From the NCBI RefSeq assembly GCF_958453765.1, contig NZ_CAUDZA010000038.1:1-12510 (forward strand): a stretch of DNA of 12,510 nt, given 5' to 3'. Within the stretch, counting starts at the first letter, position 1. Each line of letters opens with the position of its first letter. The stretch is from Phascolarctobacterium_A succinatutens_B. GTDB taxonomy: Bacteria; Bacillota; Negativicutes; Acidaminococcales; Acidaminococcaceae. A program made the position numbers and the translations under genes. The notes under the pieces were generated by a model. That model was given only the letters and a program-made list of their open reading frames with translations, ran no database searches and was not told the DNA's origin. Positions 12,446 to 12,510 of this stretch are shown here, one piece after another.

Positions 12446-12510
12446 GTTTTAGATTTGCAGTGGGGATTAAGTGATAATATGCAAAGCCAAACAATAACGT
12501 TTCCCGTTAG

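Overview
The window is bacterial chromosome, most likely from a gut-type Firmicute and plausibly a Negativicute (a Firmicute with an outer membrane). The order-level guess rests on inference: a moderately GC-rich genome with ordinary Firmicute Shine-Dalgarno sites and three CCA-encoding tRNA genes, joined to a prophage lysis cassette that seems to end in spanin-like proteins, which are needed only where there is an outer membrane. No species is claimed.

Left part (1-5520) is core chromosome. A 116-bp hairpin-rich repeat (2-117) abuts the 3' end of larB (nickel-pincer cofactor synthesis). larB is preceded on the minus strand by thrC (threonine synthase) and a YbaK-type aminoacyl-tRNA deacylase. 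A glutamine-dependent NAD+ synthetase gene, nadE, is transcribed divergently from ybaK across a short gap in which the two -10 boxes appear to overlap. Next comes a Pro-Gly-Arg tRNA cluster with a consensus promoter (TTGACA-17-TATAAT) and a strong terminator.

Right part (about 5521-12510) is prophage late-region DNA read on the minus strand, right to left: a DUF4376-type tail protein, then four tail-fibre-like proteins that share N-terminal domains and internal repeats, a terminator, a holin, a small endolysin, and two fully overlapping reading frames that both look like membrane-anchored coiled-coil (spanin-like) proteins. The lysis end points at the tRNA cluster, as expected for a prophage end near a tRNA, but no duplicated attachment core was found.

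The late block is interrupted by one plus-strand gene, a complete arm-domain tyrosine integrase (10642-11682). It sits divergently against a tail gene and convergently against the DUF4376 gene. Behind it are two pairs of heptamer repeats with 11-bp spacing, like arm-type integrase sites, and two back-to-back hairpins. An integrase with its own attP-like region inside a tail-gene block is unusual. It may mark a nested mobile cassette, a collapsed prophage remnant, or a tail-module exchange system. The overlapping spanin-like frames and the misplaced integrase are the two observations most worth following up.
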